64,000 nt of DNA from Stictocephala bisonia (Eukaryota > Arthropoda > Insecta > Hemiptera > Membracidae): positions 167,566 through 231,565 of the forward strand of contig JAQJVL010001211.1 in assembly GCA_035578905.1 (NCBI GenBank), read 5' to 3'. The translations under genes were made by a program, and so were the position numbers. This document shows, one piece after another, positions 49,059-61,416 of the stretch. The notes under the pieces were generated by a model. It was not told the origin of the DNA and ran no database searches. It saw nothing but the letters and a program-made list of their open reading frames with translations. Within the stretch, counting starts at the first letter, position 1. Every line of letters starts with the position of its first letter.

Positions 49059-50562
49059 TTTACATTTTGTTTTATCACTCAGAGTTTGCACTTAATTATG
49101 TTTGTGGCTCTCAATTTTCTGAAGCTTACGGTCGTTCAAGTTCAAAATTAAATTGAAATAACGTGAATATCAATATGTGTATGCGAAACTAACAAATAAG
49201 ACATTACAACGTAAGTTTCATATCACAAATCTATCATATACATTAGTGTAGCTATATACAATTTAAAATTATCCACTGGTCTAAATTACACATTTATAAA
49301 TGTCTATAATTTCAAGAGTTTTATATAAGAATTAAAGTAATTGTTAACTGTATTTATTAATTTTACTATTAAGTATTCATTTAGTATCGTAATACAATAG
49401 TCTTTTAGTATTTTTAAAGTTGCTATAACAAGTGTAATTATGGTTACTATGCATTATTTTAATATTCAAGTTTTGCCAAATTGCTGTTAAAAGAAGAACT
49501 GGAAAAATCATTTACTCCTTTTACAAAGCAGTGTCCTAAATCAAAAAAATGTTTAATGTATCTATATTCACACCCAGATATGAAGAAAACATAACCATCT
49601 AAAGAAAATAAAACTTTAGACACCTGTTCGATATAACTTACTTTCTTTTTTTTCCTTTTCTGCAGTTCTTATATAAATAATAAATGTGATTTTTTCTTTT
49701 ACTTCTTTTGTTTTTTATTATTATTAATTACGTGTTTATTAGTCCAAATAAGTTCCCTCTTGTCTTTCATTTAGTAGGTTGGTGTTATCTTTAGTTGAGA
49801 ATTGTTTAGTAGTCCATGCTCATACATGCACATTATACATGTTTACAATGATTCAATTGAAGGTTACGAAAACTATGAGTTAACATCCAAATTTGTTCTC
49901 CTTTTTGTAAATGACTGTTTAATTAATAGAAGACTTTCAAACCTTCCCCACTTGCTTCTACAAAATAGTGTCAAAAAATTCAAACAATTGTTGATGGACT
50001 TGTACCCACACTCTCAAATATCAGACATGGAGAACACATAATAAAATAAAACATTTAACTCTTGTAAATACATTTTACTTCTATTTTCTATTTTATGTAG
50101 TTCTTGGTTATGCTTCTTGAATTCTTTTATGCAGTATTTAAGAACTTAAATTTTTTTATTGTTTAGTTCTTCATTAGTTAAGGTCTCACACTTATTTTGC
50201 ATTTTGTCTAGCTAGTTTATATTTAATTTTGTTTGCTCGATTTTGTTGGCATTTTGTTTGATAGTCTATTGTCTGGTATCCTTTGTGCATAAATGAACTT
50301 GTTCATATTAATATATCTTAAGATTACAAGGACAATAAATCCACGTTTTTCCTTATTTTTTGTCCCTTATTGTTTAATTTGACTTTTAGAAGACTATTTA
50401 TTTTTATTTTAAACTAAAATAATACAAAGAATACTTGTATAAATTTAAAAAATATTAGAATGCCACTTTATGTACATATATAATGTTATAATTTCACATG
50501 ACATTTTAACTACCCTAAACTTGAATAAAACATGTTGGTAGCTGAAGAATGAATACCAAAAG
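49059..50562. other. AT-rich stretch, nothing identified
   Basis: Open frame 49802-50041 has no recognisable domain. I found no further copy of the microexon here. Confidence 0.45.
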
Positions 50563-50726
50563 CGTCTATCAGATGGCTCACCTAACTCGATAAGTCCCAA
50601 GAATCCCCGAGGCGCCCCCCCCCCCTCCAACCCCATTCTACCAAACCTTCCCAAGCCCTGAGGACAGAGACATTTCCCTTGAGATCAGACAACGCTCAGG
50701 TCGTCCATTTGATTTACTTATCTCAC
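50563..50726 (+). repeat. Dispersed repeat R2, single unit
   Basis: ACTCGATAAGTCCCAAGAATCCCCGAGGCG...AGCCCTGAGGACAGAGAC...CAGGTCGTCCATTTGATTTAC aligns with the 16.2-kb copy and with the outer unit at 35.9-36.0 kb. A poly-C run interrupts it at about 50617-50626. Confidence 0.75.
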
Positions 50727-51146
50727 GATATGGGACCTATCTCGTGTACTTTATCTTTAGTGCTTTGGTATAACATGAAATACTTTGGTAAAAGTGAAAA
50801 TCGCAAATTTTACAGTTAGTGTATAACAAGTTAGTAGTATAGTGGGATATATTTTGATTATAAACAACTACAATAAGATCAATGGTTATACGTGAAAAAG
50901 AAATCAGTATATATTCTAAATTATTAATTTTAACTTTAGAAATTTTACCTCCAAAACATTATAATAATATTAATATTTTTTTAATTGGCATAATACGTGC
51001 TGGTACATATACAGTACAAGTAAACGTCACACAACACCAATTTTACAATATAAGCACAACATGCACAAATATATTACAATACAAGTACAAAATGCACGAA
51101 TATTATGGTGATCGGTTTCGGTGAACCACGCTCACCTTCCTCAGAA

Positions 51147-51211
51147 CAGAGGGATTCACAAAAGAATCTTTTATTTGTGTATTTTCTTTGATTCTTTTGT
51201 GAATCCCTCTG
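51147..51211. repeat. Perfect 22-bp inverted repeat (hairpin)
   Basis: 51147-51168 is the exact reverse complement of 51190-51211, with a 21-base T-rich loop between. The arms contain AGAGGGATTCACAAAAGAATC. The right arm ends where the first 145-bp tandem unit starts, so the two structures are joined. If transcribed it would form a strong stem. Confidence 0.95.
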
Positions 51212-51715
51212 GTCTATAACTAGTCTCGGTTGGAGTCGTTCCACGTGTAGTACGAGACAGATATAAAGGTTGACTCATTGCCTGATAAAATGACCGTAAG
51301 AAACTGATAAACATGAACTAAAAATATATCACCAAGCAGTCCAGCTCCAGTAAATGTGCAGACCTATAACTCCTCTCAGCTGGAGCCGTTCCACGTGTAG
51401 TACGACAGATATATGGTTGACTCATTGCCTGATAAAACGACCGTAAGAAACTGATAAACATGAACTAAATATATCACCAAGCAGTCCAGCTCCAGTAAAT
51501 ATGCAGACCTATAACTCCTCTCAGCTGGAGTCGTTCCACGTGTAGTACGACAGATATATGGTTGACTCATTGCCTGATAAAACGACCGTAAGAAACTGAT
51601 AAACATGAACTAAATATATCACCAAGCAGTCCAGCTCCAGTAAATGTGCAGACCTATAACTCCTCTCAGCTGGAGCCGTTCCACGTGTACGACAGATATT
51701 AGGGTTGACTCATTG
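51211..51715. repeat. 145-bp tandem array, about 3.5 copies
   Basis: Units start at 51211, 51361, 51506 and 51651 (landmark CTATAACTCCTCTCAGCTGG). The period is 145 bases, with the first unit slightly longer and more diverged. The later units are almost identical (a few base changes), implying recent amplification. Each unit has an inverted pair, CAGCTGGAGC near its start and AGTCCAGCTCCAGT near its end. The minus-strand open frame 51376-51606 spans two units. Confidence 0.93.
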
Positions 51716-51719
51716 CCAA

Positions 51720-53059
51720 CATCGTTCCAGAGTGAATCAGAACTACGAGTTCTTTAAGGATGCCATCATCGTTGTAATATATGTTGTACTACAGGCAAAC
51801 ATATGTTTTAGAACAGATTTTACCGAGGAGTTATAAATCATTTACCTTCTAAACCATAAGAATTCTGTATTAAAAAATTTAAATAACATCATTTTAAAAG
51901 TAGAATTAAAGGAGTACGGCAGGAATTACTAGAAGATGAATAACAAGTAGTATAAAAATAATGACCACATCAAAATGTAAATTTCAACATGTAAGTTTGA
52001 AAATTAATAAATCCCTAATTTTGAAGTTAGATTTAACTTAATGAAATTTCCTCTCCAAAATATTACAAAATTGAAAATTGTTTACTTTAATTTTATAGTC
52101 ATCTTTAAACAAAGTATATGATTGTAGAACAATTGTGTAATACAAGGAAAAAACTTATCAGACGGTGTCAGTTTACACTAGATCTTGGGTGTGACCACTA
52201 TGCCATGGGTCCATATGGAACGCCCATCCAGCTTAATCTGCAATCAAACAAACATATTTGGGTATAATATGCATTAAAAACAAAAACTAATATAACATAA
52301 GAAAGCTCTATTTATTTGAGAGTGCTGTAATAATGAAAATCCCTAACTCTACATAAGTGATTCAAGACCATATAATTCATGACTGCACATAGAGATAATA
52401 TAAACGTTCGTTAAATTTATGTACAATTTAGGTTTATGCTTTAAATTCAAAAATATCTGAGTGTGCTTCTAATCGGTTTTCATATTTTTTTTTTTTTAAG
52501 TTAGTGAAAGTGTTTAGTTTTAGGATTTATTATTGGGTAGTAAATGGCTCTCGAGAGATCACAAATATCATCCTGAACTGGTTCACACAACTGTTTGATA
52601 TTCCAAATTTATCCCCAAAATTCTCCTTGAAGATTTTGTTCAGAGGTTTTCAGATTAATCGGTAATTACAACAATATATACAGCTTTTTTTCTAATTCCA
52701 ATAAATCACGTTTAACAATTAAGTTAAATGACAGATTGATAATAGTTTTCCGTCACTAGAGTTGTGAAATTTAATTATCATCGCCAGAATTTCTAAATAT
52801 ATTTTATTTTAAAGGTTTCTTGAAAGTAATTTTCCTTGATTGATACAATTTACTGGATTTATTTAAGAATTGAAAATGATGATGCAGGTTTATATCAACT
52901 CCAACCAAAAATAAATGTGAAACAATTTCCTTATTTTGTAGGTTTCTAATTTATAGAGAACAACATTTTATCTTTAAACTTTAATAAACACTTTTACAAG
53001 GTATTTTAGTGTTGACACAAAGTGATGAAAATATATTTAAAAATTGTACTTACTCTATT
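51720..53059. other. AT-rich stretch, nothing identified
   Basis: No feature supported other than a poly-T run near 52481-52498. Confidence 0.45.
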
Positions 53060-53505
53060 GTTGCCTTTGCCTAGGACGCAGAACTAAGTACCAGGCTTGT
53101 CAACTAGCTGGGTAATACACCAATACGACGTGGAATGGATTCCATGTAAAAACAGTGGGTCCCTTAGTTGGTTAGATGGTTTTCTAAGTGGAAAGGAACT
53201 CTCTGAGGCCATTCCTAGATTGCACTTCAACCCTTAGATTTATTGTGGTCCCCTGTTACCTACTAGAATGGGGTACATATTCCTAGCGGCTTAATCAGCT
53301 CTAAAATCGTCTTCCCCTCGGCTCACTTAGTTGCCCAGGCTATTGTTCAATAAACAAATGGTCATTTCTGAGCTAAGTAAAGCTCAGTTGGTAACAAGAC
53401 TACACACATCTATACACATCCTTTCCTTAACTAGTCATTCAAATTTGCCGTTTAAGTACCCACACGTGGTGTTGGGATCTCAAATATGAATAGTAATAAC
53501 CATAA
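53060..53505 (+). mobile_element. SINE family 3 with a 155-bp insertion
   Basis: The 3' half of family 3: CTAAGTACCAGGCTTGTCAACTAG, a modified stem (GACGTGGAATGGATTCCATG), GGGTCCCTTAGTTG. It then resumes after a 155-bp insert at TTAGTTGCCCAGGCTATTG and runs to GGTGTTGGGATCTC. It is the copy most like the 48.2-kb fragment. The insert (53171-53325) is listed separately. Confidence 0.78.
53171..53325. mobile_element. 155-bp insert with 8-bp flanking duplication
   Basis: CTTAGTTG occurs at 53163-53170 and again at 53326-53333, exactly where other family 3 copies have one CTTAGTTG. The extra sequence between is unrelated to the SINE. An 8-bp duplication is typical of hAT-superfamily insertions, but no terminal inverted repeats are evident. 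A non-transposon insertion cannot be excluded. Confidence 0.55.
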
Positions 53506-54089
53506 CGAATCATTATTATATATTTAACATAATAATTAATTCCATTTCATTTTATATCACTCACCGATCTGTTAGCTAAAACAGCTCTTTTGGCAAACTG
53601 CCATCTAACGGGATACGGAAACTGGCGTCGGTAGAGCTCCACAGAGCAATAAAAAAACCCATTAGCATTGAGTCTTTTGTACTCTGTGACGACTACAGGC
53701 CACAAAACTCCATTATTCCTTAGGGTTTCCTCCCTTTATTACCTTTATATTTGTATCAACTGTGGAGTAAAGAGTTGAGTGTTATTTTAAAAATAAAAGA
53801 AATATTCTAAACATCATGTTGACTATTTTGGACTACCGTTTAGTAAGTAACGTTTGGTAACTGTTTATTCATATTTATTTTCAAATATTACGTTTTCTTG
53901 TTTAATATAAATAATAGTATAAAATTGTTTAGTATATAGTTTGGTAAATGAATATAGTAAATGTAAAAAAATTATATTTTGTTTAATCAATTAATGTGAA
54001 ATTGAAATACCCGTTTCAAAAACATTCAACATTTATCTAATATTTTCAATTCTCAATTTAAGATGGAGTTACTCCAGCATTGAAGTTTT

Positions 54090-54285
54090 TTCCCAAGGAG
54101 AAGCCTATTTTATTTTACAACCTCTGCCTATTCGTCATAGACCACCGATTCCTTACTCTGTCAGGAACGTATCAGACAGAATAAGGGGGAGTACATGTAC
54201 TATACAAAACTGATAAAAGGCATCAGGCCTTTGAAATCTAACTCTGGCTCTGACGCCATAGACCATTGAGAATACCGACTTTCTC
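54090..54285 (-). mobile_element. Degraded SINE, family 1, copy d
   Basis: It keeps the body motif pair CCTTACTCTG...CAGACAGAATAAGGGGG and the layout of copy a (CTATTCGTCATAGACCACCGAT). The head is decayed (GACGCCATAGACCATTGAG). Confidence 0.6.
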
Positions 54286-54365
54286 TCATTTAAATATTTT
54301 CTTCTCAGATATTTTTTTCTAATGAAGCTAAATGTTATAATGGTTAAAATTTTATGATTTTTACT

Positions 54366-54935
54366 TTAACCCTTTTAGTGCCAGAGGTTTTTTCAAAGTT
54401 ACTTTTTTTGCCAGTGCCAGAAGATTTCTATCAATGTTTACAGTGTGTCATTAATAATTCATATACATGTTATTTTTAACATAAAATTAATAATTGTTAT
54501 ACCTATTTACTTATTTCATTTATACAAATAACTAGAATAATAAAACAAAATATTGGAAATAGCCTTGTACTATATATGCTATTTTTATTAAAATTAAATT
54601 TACCAGATAAAAAAGTTTGTCGTCTCTTCATTTTCTTTGGGAATCCTTATATGTTGACAATTACATATTTTTTCACAGTTATATGCTGACAAAAAGTAAA
54701 GTAATGGTAATTTTTAGGTTATTTTAAAAATCTGTAAAACATGTGTTTTCTGGTAGGTTATAGGTTTTTGTATATACTATATGCCTCTTGTATCAAAACA
54801 TAACTAAATATATTATAAACATACCAAAATTATGGCTTTTATGTTAAGAAATGAGAGTATAATCCTTAACCAATATAAAATTTATTTTTTAATCTTTTAA
54901 TGATTTTTGTTTGTGAACCGGACGTTTGCTCTAAT
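54366..54935 (-). mobile_element. TTAA-type MITE, copy 2 (one end lost)
   Basis: The left end is TTAACCCTTTTAGTGCCAGAGG (54366-54387). The interior is the reverse complement of the 46.3-kb copy (AGAAGATTTCTATCAATG, GGAAATAGCC, AAATTTACCAGATAAAAAAG). The right side reaches GATTTTTGTTTGTGAACCGGACG but has no CCCTTTTAGTGCC terminal repeat, so that end is deleted or mutated beyond recognition. It could no longer be mobilised as it stands. Confidence 0.75.
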
Positions 54936-55064
54936 CATTATTTCATCTTTCTTAATTGGTGAAGCATGTACATTTTCGTAGTATATTTATATAACCATTA
55001 TTTATTAAAAACATTTATAATAGCTTACTATTCCAATTAAAAAATAGTTTCATACGATGGCTAA

Positions 55065-58000
55065 CCGCCATCAATTGATTATTCCAATCAGAGTCATAAC
55101 AATTTTGAGATGGATCAGCTGATTACCACCAACTGGTCATTTGTCATTGGTGTATTACTTAGTGATTACACTTTCTAAATAATATATATTGGCCTTAGCT
55201 TGTTTACACTCATTTTAAAGCCATAGTTCTCTTACTTGATTATCGGTGTAAGAATAGAAAAAATATTAAGAAAAAAACACATTTATGACTATATAAATTT
55301 TAAAGGTTTGCAATTAATTTAGTCATAATTAGTAAACTAGTAATTAAAAAAATTGAGGTAAAAGTTTTAAAGTGTATTCTTTTAAATAATATAAAAGAAT
55401 TTTTATAGTTATTTATTATTTTATGAAATACTGTAAATCATTTGTAAATTTATATCTACAAAACCACTATAATAAGTATTCTTAAATAGGTTTTCTATAA
55501 AAATAATAATATAATACCAAAGGAACTATTTTATTTGTAAAGTTTCAAGTATGTTTATTCAAAGTGTTAAATTATGTTAAAATGGCTGCTTAAATATAGA
55601 TACCGAAGAAAGAAGTGCTAGACTTAATAAACAGGAGATCATCTGATTGCAAAGGCGGATGTTTGAGGAGATTGTAAGAGGAGTAAACAAAAAGCCTTGC
55701 CAAGAATGCGAGTGTTCAAGGGAACTCAGATAGTCAGATATCTGTAAACAGTTCAAACATTCCAGTAAAACACAGATAAAATGGTTTCTGTTTGGTTCCT
55801 ATATCTGTAAGTGGATCCTTTTTATTCCAATGCAAGTCTTGAAAATTACAATGCAGTTTTATAACTGATATTTTGATACTCAAGAAGAATTTAATCTTTA
55901 ACAAAAAAAGTTCAATTACAACATTGAAAGAGTTCGATTTTTAAATAAATTAGTTCGAAAATTGTTTGTTGATATTAAATTGTCCATTATAACTGTACCT
56001 ATCCAAACAATTATATGTATTAAATTTATATCACGGCCTACAAAAAGGGTGTTTTTTTAAGTATAAATGAAAAACTAGTGCTTATTTTTTATTATGAGTA
56101 CTTTAGAAATCTAAACTTGCATAGTTAAGATAGTTCCTACTTATTGACTAAGAATTACTATGAAATAAATAAAAGAATACACTTACATACATGCTTTTTT
56201 GGAAATAATTATGCTAAATATATCAGGTTGTATCAAGAAAGGACCCAATGAATACAAAACTTTAAGCAATTTTATGAAAATTCGAGTTGGTATTTTAAAA
56301 TTAAATTGATCCATTCAATAAAATACATAAAAGTGGAGGGGATAACCACTAATGATATTTTGAATACAAACACTTTCAGGTGAAAGACTTTTAATTGGAG
56401 TGTTGTTAGAGGGTGACATTAAAAACCGATAAACCGGATACAGCAAAAACAGAGCTCATTCCATGTAATTAAACAAGTTTGGACAAGAAGAAAGGCTACA
56501 TTTTCAACATAGCATTGACTGAACTTTGTGTGGTTGGATTGAGGACAAATGTTATTAATATGTATTTTTGCTGCACACCTCCACTACGGTAGGAAGTGTG
56601 TATGTTCCTTTATAGGCATTTTATGTACCTTAAAACATATTGAATTCAGAGAGAAGACGTATAAGCAGCCAATTTACCGGCTAGTTATGTAAAAAAAATA
56701 GTTTTGTAAGACTAATAGGGGTGTGAATAACGCTCCACTTCCGTTGAGATCTGCAGACTAACACCGGAGAAACCACTGACTGCGTTTAACTTATCGGTCA
56801 GTATATTTAACGGTCAAAGGTATGAAGGTACCGGACATGATCAAAGACATTAACCATTTCGGCACCTGAGGCGGGTTTTGTGCTCACTGAACGCCAGTTT
56901 GTATGATCAACAGGCTGGGACTAACTTTGAACAACTGAGGCGAGCTTGTACGGTGCAAAGATTGTCAGTGCAGTCAGCAACACAATTAAAATTTCTTTGA
57001 AGCAAACAGAGTTTTTTGTTTTTTAACAGACAATACCCTTGATTTATTATTTTTAAATCTCTAAACCAAGTAAAGGTATTATTTAGCATTTAATATAATA
57101 TATTTTGTTACGAAAAGGAAATACGTTAGTTTACTTTGTTAACTTATAATGTAAAATAAATTGACCACAAGATTCCTCCACAGGTGATATTCCTTAGATA
57201 TTTTGTTTCAAATGATACTAAATGTTATTTTAGCCAGATTTGGTTACTGTTATTATGAACCAACCAGTATTTTAGGGTTTACTAGGTAAGCATATAAGCT
57301 ATTCTAGTATATTTAAATATACATTATTTATCATATGGGATTAACATTAAAATATCATTACGAATTCAAAACACAATATTTCATACGACCTTATATATTG
57401 TTTTTATGGACACCGATCGTCAAATATAGCAGTTTATATGAAGTACAAGCACTGATGTTTTTAGTAAATATTTAATTTTTAATAAAAACTTGGATTTGTG
57501 TATTTTACAGACACACAATATCGGAAACGTCATTCATGGTTGTGATTATAAATCTAGTATGCAGTCGATTCCTCTTGGGTAAATGGAACATTGATGGAGG
57601 TAAAAGTAAATGGTGACGTCAATAATAATAATAATAATACTAATACTTTATTCTCCAAAAGCCAAAAAATTTTAAAAAAGGAACATAACCTTATAAGTCA
57701 ATTACAATATTAACAATTATAATATATATATTAATTTCGCTCAGGCTGACCTTAGTACATTAACTTATTCTTACAATCTAATATACAAGTTAAAATATAC
57801 AAAAGGGACTATAGTAAATAAAGAAAAAGTACACCTTTACATAATCAAACCAATTAGGCTAATGGAAAAACCCTCCAAGGCAGAGCCTGATTGGAGAAAA
57901 GCAAACAGTATAATCTATTATAAACTATTAATTGCAGTCAGTCAAATACAAAAAGTAGCATTAATTACTATAACAGTAAAAAAATAAATTAAAGATTACA

Positions 58001-58155
58001 AATACAAAAATAAAGATCATCCATCCCTTAAACTCAAGTTACAATAGCAACAAAATTTAAGTAGTTCAACGAACAATAGCGACAGTTCATTTAGGACTGG
58101 TGTGTTGAACTGAATACACTCCGAGTGGGAAAATTTACCCGCTGTTTTTTATTGC
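55065..58155 (+). repeat. Long repeat R4, arm A (direct copy)
   Basis: 55065-55815 matches 58265-58985 in the same orientation (segment B). 55640-55770, 56735-56985 and 57520-58155 match, in reverse order and orientation, 60890-61010, 59885-60110 and 59135-59300 (arm C). Shared phrases include AAAGCCTTGCCAAGAATG, AACCATTTCGGCACCTGAGG, CTTTGAACAACTGAGG and CTGGTGTGTTGAACTGAATACACTCC. No protein-coding frame is conserved between copies. Its first 200 bases resemble the 3' tail of SINE family 3. Confidence 0.7.
57625..58073 (-). mobile_element. Retroelement 3' end inserted into arm A
   Basis: Arm C is continuous across this point, but arm A is split by about 450 bases. CAATA flanks the insert on both sides (57620-57624 and 58074-58078), as expected of a target-site duplication. 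On the minus strand the insert ends GGAGAATAAAGTATTAGT followed by an ATT-type run, the usual LINE-like 3' tail. No coding motif was recognised in it. Confidence 0.65.
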
Positions 58156-58264
58156 AAACAAATAGATAATGAATCGAATATACATTTTTTTAAACCATAT
58201 AAACATTTACTTCCATTTTTTTTAAATTAAGCAGTACCGTAGTTGCATAAGACACAGTTTTATA

Positions 58265-58985
58265 AGCTAAACTCTTTCAATTGATCCCAGTGTCATAACA
58301 ATTTTTATAGAGATCAGCTGATAACCACCAGCTGATCACTTATCATTGGACTACTACTTACTGTAATGGCGCTCTCCAAAGAATAATCAGCCTTAGTTTG
58401 TAACAATGACTACATTCCATCTTCTATACTCATCACGCTCATTTTAAATCTATAATAGCACCGTTATATTAACTATCGGCGTAAGAATATTTACGTCTTT
58501 GTAAAGTTTGTAAATGTCTTTGTAAAGTTTAGAAGTTTGCAATTAAATTAGCCATATTTTGATTAATCCTAAAAAATTAGAACTTTAAGTTAAAGCGTAT
58601 TCTGTTACATTCTATCAAAGGATGTCTTATTTTTATTTATTCATATTATAAGAAATGAATTACTTTAACATGAATATCTACAAAACCATTATAACATGTA
58701 TTCTCAAATACAACAAAAGTATATTGTATAAGCAAAGGAATTAATTTTTTTTCTAAAAATTGAAGTCTTAAATTATGTAAGAATGTCTGCTCAAATATAG
58801 CCTAGATACTGAAGAGATCAGCGTTAGACTTAATAAATAATTCTTCTAGATTGTTAGAAGAATAAACAGAAAGCCTTGCCCAGAATGTGAATGTTCAAGG
58901 TAACTCGGATGATCAAACATCTGTAAAAATCTACAAATAGTCGAGTTAAACACGGATAAAACGTTTTTGGTTTGTTACCTACTTC
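58265..58985 (+). repeat. Long repeat R4, segment B (partial direct copy)
   Basis: Collinear with 55065-55815: GATCAGCTGATAACCACCAG, GTGTCATAACAATTTTTATAG, ATATCTACAAAACCATTATAAC, TAGACTTAATAAA, AAAGCCTTGCCCAGAATG and AACACGGATAAAACG. It stops at about 58985 and is separated by about 150 bases from the inverted arm C. It contains a perfect 9-bp stem, GATCAGCTG...CAGCTGATC, at about 58313-58338. Confidence 0.7.
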
Positions 58986-59134
58986 ATGTCGGAAAGTATA
59001 TATGCATTATTATGTTCACTATTTATTTGTTTATTGTGTAATGTACTCCTGACAAAAAATTAAAGTTTAGATACTGAATTATATAAGTTCTGTTTAAAAA
59101 AAACCAACTGGTTCAGTTCAGTCTTTATTGTGTC

Positions 59135-61010
59135 AGTGTTGATAAATCGCGGACAAATTTTCCCGCCCGGAGTGCATTCAGTTCAACACACCAGTCGTAT
59201 TTGAACTGCCGCTATTGACGTTACTATTCACTCTTACCTCCATCACTGTTCCATTTACCCAATCGGAATTGACTACATTCACCACGAGAATCACCCCTGA
59301 GGTTGGGCTGTTATGAAAGAAATAACATTGTATGTAGTTACTGTAGACCTATGTATAAAATAAATAAAAATATTGATTAAAAAATGTATTTATTTTCTAA
59401 AATTATCAGCGCTTATACTTCATACAAACTGGTATAACATCGTATTGGAACAATGTGCATTAAAATATCCTAGAGACATTTTCGAGTTTTGCCTTGTAAA
59501 ATATCAAATTAATAGTTAGCAACAAAAATCATAAAATTTAGCTAAAATATTTTTTTATTTCTATTTGGAACAAAGAATTTGAAGATGAAATAACACACGT
59601 GGAGTTATCATATTTTAAATTTACTTCATATAGTAAGACGACTAGTAAACTAACCTAACCTAACCTAACCAAACCTAACCTAACTTTTTTTCATGACAAA
59701 ATTAGTAAATTTATGGACATCAATTATTTACATTCCGGATATCCCTTTCTTCAAGTAATACCTTTTCTGGTTTTACAACTGTTTAAAATATAGTAACAAG
59801 TGTTTTTTTTTTTTTTTTTTTTTTTTTTATTTTTTACAAAATCACACCTCTGTTTCATTCAAAGTAAATTTAAATCTGTTGTTGACTGCACTTATCTTTG
59901 CACCATACAAGCTCACCTCAGTTGTTCAAAGTTAGTTTCAGTCTGTTGATCATATAAATGGGCGTTCAGTGAACACAAAGCCCACTCGAGGTGCCGAAAT
60001 GGTTCATTCCTTTGATCACATCCAGTACCTTCATATCTTTGATAGTTATAATGTACGATAATACAGGGATTCTGCGGTGTTTGTATATATTCAATGGCAG
60101 TGAGGTGTTAGTAACACTTCTAATAGTTAGTTATTATACAATACAATAAGTACATTAGCTGCCTAATAATATTATTTATGGTAGCATAACATGTGTGAAT
60201 CTCACATTAAATTATACAATTTTAAGTATTTGTTTAAAATGTGGAATTTTATACATGTTTACTAGATATTATACATGTATTTTATACTTTCGAGACTTTC
60301 AAATATTTAGAAAGTATGTTAGCTCTCCCGTCTACACACATGTACTAAGTTAATCTCACACTCACCTACACACATACGATCTGAATTGCGTTTCCGACCA
60401 CACACGCATACGATCTTGATTGCCTACCCACCAACACTGTGTAGGATCTCCTTTACACCCATATACATATGATATTGATGGCTCTCCTAACCTAACATTT
60501 AAAACGTCGCTGCTCATTTCGTCCAACCAAACAAACCTTCAGAATCTACTTCCCCTGTTTTTTTTCATTTATTTACCTTTTCTAAAAGAAAGCCCGGGAA
60601 AAGGATCAAAATTATAACCACAAGGCTATTTTGCTACCCCGAATTCAATGGGTAATGAATGTATACTTTCAAAAACCTCATATTAATAACTATTCTTATA
60701 AAAATCTATTGTTTAAAGAACTTTTTTTTCAGATTAAGGATGGCTTTTTTAAAATAACTAAGTAAAGTAACTACAGAGAGAATTAGTCAGGAAACATTCT
60801 GAAATTCCTGTTATTTGCTTGGCTTGTGTTCGTGCAAGTACATGTGCGTGCGTGAGTATTGATGTGATCTACTCACTTGTTTGTACATGTTTACAGACGT
60901 CTGATCATCTGAGTTCCCTTGAACACTCACTTTCTTGGCAAGGCGTTCTGTTTACTCCACTTACAAACATCTGCACGTTGCAATCAAATGTTCTCTAAAT
61001 ATTCCAGTTT
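59135..61010 (-). repeat. Long repeat R4, arm C (inverted copy)
   Basis: Reverse-complement counterpart of arm A. 59140-59300 keeps the junction that is split in A. 59885-60110 matches the GGTGCCGAAATGG / CAGTTGTTCAAAG part. 60890-61010 matches the CTTGGCAAGGCG part, and weak similarity may run to about 61130. It is shorter than A and carries its own additions: a CCTAA block (59648-59685), a 26-base poly-T (59803-59828) and a CACAC-rich minisatellite-like stretch (60340-60480). Confidence 0.7.
59648..59685. repeat. CCTAA (telomere-like) block
   Basis: About seven CCTAA/CCAAA units in a row, the cleanest telomere-like block in the window but only about 38 bases long and interstitial. Confidence 0.85.
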
Positions 61011-61416
61011 ATAAGGCTCACTTTTTCTTTTCTTTGCACAGTATTAGAAATATTTGTATTTTAAAAATCGTAAAATTATATAATATTCTTTTGTAGAAAT
61101 GCTTAAATGATATAGTATTTAATAATAGATGTTATAACAGTCAAGGTAGGTGAAAGAAATTGCTTTTTCAAATCTAAATCACTCGAGAGTAATTTGATAC
61201 GGAATGTATAAAATATTTCTATTATATATAACATTACATATTTTGTACCTCATTTACTATTCATAACTACTATTTGTTTTAACCAGTATGTTTATTATGT
61301 CAAAAATAATTGAACTAACAATATTTCGTTACTAACTCGACATATAATATATGAGGTTTTTAAAAAAACATAAAATATATGAGGTGACTTAATAAAGAAA
61401 TAAACGTATTGATATA
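61011..61416. other. AT-rich stretch, nothing firm
   Basis: Possible further decayed R4 homology at the left. Otherwise nothing recognised before the tandem array. Confidence 0.4.
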
